From assembly GCF_000775915.1 (NCBI RefSeq), contig NZ_BBLT01000009.1, positions 186,001 through 250,000 of the forward strand: a stretch of 64,000 nucleotides of DNA. The letters run 5' to 3'. The translations under genes were made by a program, and so were the position numbers. Origin of the DNA: Sporocytophaga myxococcoides. Lineage in GTDB: Bacteria; Bacteroidota; Bacteroidia; Cytophagales; Cytophagaceae. This document shows positions 62,948-64,000 of the stretch, one piece after another. The notes beneath the pieces were generated by a model. The model did not search any database and was not told the origin of the DNA. It was given only the letters and a program-made list of their open reading frames with translations. Position 1 is the stretch's first letter. Every line of letters starts with the position of its first letter.

Positions 62948-63101
62948 GTTCACTTCTTTCAGATACTTTTTTTATTCTACTTTTTTAAAATCTCTTTCTT
63001 AAAAACAACTCTTCTCAAACTTACTCTATCTACATCTTTCAACCTTTTCATTTTCACGCACTTCGTTGTATCGAAGTATTACTTGCGGAATGATTGTGGG
63101 A
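62891..63101 (+). repeat. 210-bp IS-derived repeat, copy 2
   Basis: Matches copy 1 in direct orientation over its whole length, from CAAGCCAAAG to ATTGTGGGA. It includes the 3' end of the transposase relic, so the unit is the 3' end of an insertion sequence plus about 150 bases of following sequence. Confidence 0.75.
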
Positions 63102-63143
63102 TTAGCATGCCAGAATGGGAGTTGTGGAGCAGACTTCCATGCA

Positions 63144-63542
63144 TCACCCTATATTTATTTCTAAATTCACTTCTCCATCATTAAAGATTTTAGTAAAAAT
63201 CTCTACTAACTCCAATATGCGAACTTTTTCAAATTTAAATTTAATATGTATTTCGTTTAAATTGAAAACATTTTCTCCTGTTTCATTTAAAATAAATTTA
63301 ACCTCATTAGAATTCACTATAACTTTACTTAAACAAGAATATGAGACCATATTAGAAAGACTATATTCCAAATAATACTTTGACCAGCCATTTTCAATAT
63401 CATCTTCAGTCTGTTCATCTAAATACTGAATAATCAAGGTATTTTCATATGAATCATCTTCAGAAAATCCAATAATTAGTACATCATCTTCATTTGTGGA
63501 TATTTCTAAAATTCTGCAATCTAGTTTTGATATTTTCGTCAT
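63144..63542 (-). CDS. Probable immunity protein (Imm10-like)
   Basis: A 132-aa acidic protein without a signal. The pattern VLIIGFSEDDSYENTLIIQYLDEQTEDDIENGWSKYYLEY...LSKVIVNSNEVKFIL resembles the Imm10 family of polymorphic-toxin immunity proteins (F-x-D-x-x-x-x-x-x-L-x-x-Q...Y-x-E). It stands without an intact toxin gene beside it, between copies of the IS-derived repeat. Orphan immunity genes of this kind often mark the decayed end of a toxin locus. Confidence 0.55.
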   Translation of the reverse strand: MTKISKLDCRILEISTNEDDVLIIGFSEDDSYENTLIIQYLDEQTEDDIENGWSKYYLEYSLSNMVSYSCLSKVIVNSNEVKFILNETGENVFNLNEIHIKFKFEKVRILELVEIFTKIFNDGEVNLEINIG

Positions 63543-63571
63543 ACAATAAATTTACTATTTTCATTTCCATC

Positions 63572-63614
63572 GACTTCGCTACAGCGAACCATTAATTGCG
63601 GAAAGATTGTGGGA
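63572..63614 (+). repeat. Partial third copy of the repeat end
   Basis: GACTTCGCTACAGCGAA-N5-AATTGCGGAAAGATTGTGGGA is the 43-base end of the 210-bp repeat (copies at 62641-62682 and 63060-63101), here alone between two candidate immunity genes. It contains the imperfect palindrome CTTCGCTACAGCGAA. Confidence 0.7.
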
Positions 63615-63635
63615 CGTCAGAAGAGGATTAGGGGC

Positions 63636-63944
63636 CTACTCTTTATCAATACCTCCAGGAATTTTGTATATATTTTTTGCAACTTCATCTGGTGGCACAT
63701 AATTTCTTATAGTAATATAATTATCTAGTTCATCAACATTTATACTCCTACCATCCGAAGTTTTTACATTATCCAAATAGTCCCAAGTATTTGCATCATT
63801 GAAAACAACTATTTCCCAACCATTGCTTACCTTATATGTTACATTTCCTGCATAAATTTCATCAGGATCCTCTGTTGGATATACCTGCAATTCACCTGTT
63901 TCAATTTTTCTTAATAAGTCAATAATTTCTATTTCCTCTATCAT
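63636..63944 (-). CDS. Small acidic protein, probable immunity protein
   Basis: A 102-aa acidic protein without a signal, beginning MIEEIEIIDLLRKIETGELQV. The middle, AGNVTYKVSNGWEIVVFNDANTWDYLDNVKTSDG, resembles small Bacteroidota proteins that follow polymorphic toxins. It starts four bases after the stop of a gene entering from the right edge, consistent with a toxin-immunity pair. The specific family is not certain. Confidence 0.55.
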   Translation of the reverse strand: MIEEIEIIDLLRKIETGELQVYPTEDPDEIYAGNVTYKVSNGWEIVVFNDANTWDYLDNVKTSDGRSINVDELDNYITIRNYVPPDEVAKNIYKIPGGIDKE

Positions 63945-63948
63945 AATT

Positions 63949-64000
63949 TTAATAACCTATTACTGGTCGTTTTGTAGCATTAATAAAATTCGTCAGTCTA
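63949..64000 (-). CDS. C-terminus of a gene entering from the right edge, possible toxin
   Basis: The minus strand reads RLTNFINATKRPVIGY and stops at 63949-63951, four bases before the start of the small acidic gene. Only 16 residues are visible, so there is no domain evidence. The tight spacing to a probable immunity gene makes a toxin C-terminus plausible. Confidence 0.4.
   Translation of the reverse strand, partial: RLTNFINATKRPVIGY

Noticed and set aside
63115-63375. 86-codon plus-strand frame at the right end
   Set aside because: Antisense to the better supported Imm10-like gene; Ser/Thr/Leu-rich low-complexity translation.

Overview
The window looks like the chromosome of a gliding, type IX secretion (T9SS) Bacteroidota, most likely a Cytophagales relative such as Sporocytophaga or Cytophaga (an inference from gene content). 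The support is AT-rich DNA, PorP/SprF, SprB-type repeats, both type A and type B T9SS sorting domains, TAnnTTTG-like -7 promoter boxes, and an ExbB-ExbD-ExbD-TonB operon of Bacteroidota type.

Bases 1-26425 are mostly ordinary chromosome. A PorP/SprF protein diverges from an ECF sigma factor, a membrane anti-sigma-like protein and a secreted leucine-rich-repeat protein with a type B sorting domain. A minus-strand block follows (YdcF, YkgJ, Gfo/Idh/MocA oxidoreductase, OmpA/PD40, DedA, TerB). Next is the Ton operon ending in a PstS-like lipoprotein and a TPR protein, then hbd, dapD and a glycosyltransferase. A manganese-type module has an MntR-like repressor with a palindromic operator inside its own promoter, a binding lipoprotein, an ATPase and two permeases, one fused to a DtxR-like domain. 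A thioredoxin-like protein and mnmE close the block.

Bases 26411-59055 form a 32.6-kb integrative element inserted in the 3' end of mnmE. A 16-bp direct repeat (TGTATCGGAAAGTAAG) marks both ends, a tyrosine recombinase gene lies just inside the left end, and TTTGTTACTA arm-type repeats occur at both ends. Inside are a replication/regulation module (RteC-like protein, excisionase-type HTH protein, D5-like helicase, G2P/RstA-like replication protein, RadC) and a strongly folded 118-nt nested hairpin. A 20-kb one-way operon then encodes an outer-membrane barrel, a TANFOR/FN3-like protein, a large secreted toxin candidate, two tandem paralogous immunity candidates, two lipoproteins, a 1456-aa envelope protein, an FN3 protein and a SprB-repeat/T9SS protein. 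An opposite-strand three-gene ABC-3C (DUF3732) defence system ends the element. The toxin operon is my best candidate for an undescribed system: a T9SS-era surface toxin apparatus with an exchangeable toxin/immunity slot, carried on a mobile element beside a defence cassette.

Bases 59056-64000, right of the element, are decayed or repeat-rich: broken type II secretion-like genes, a DUF4476 fragment, a T9SS cargo gene, a secreted unknown, and a run of transposase relics and repeats interleaved with probable immunity genes. The run continues past the right edge, where the tail of another probable toxin gene is visible.

All functional calls come from reading the translated sequences; no database search was run.
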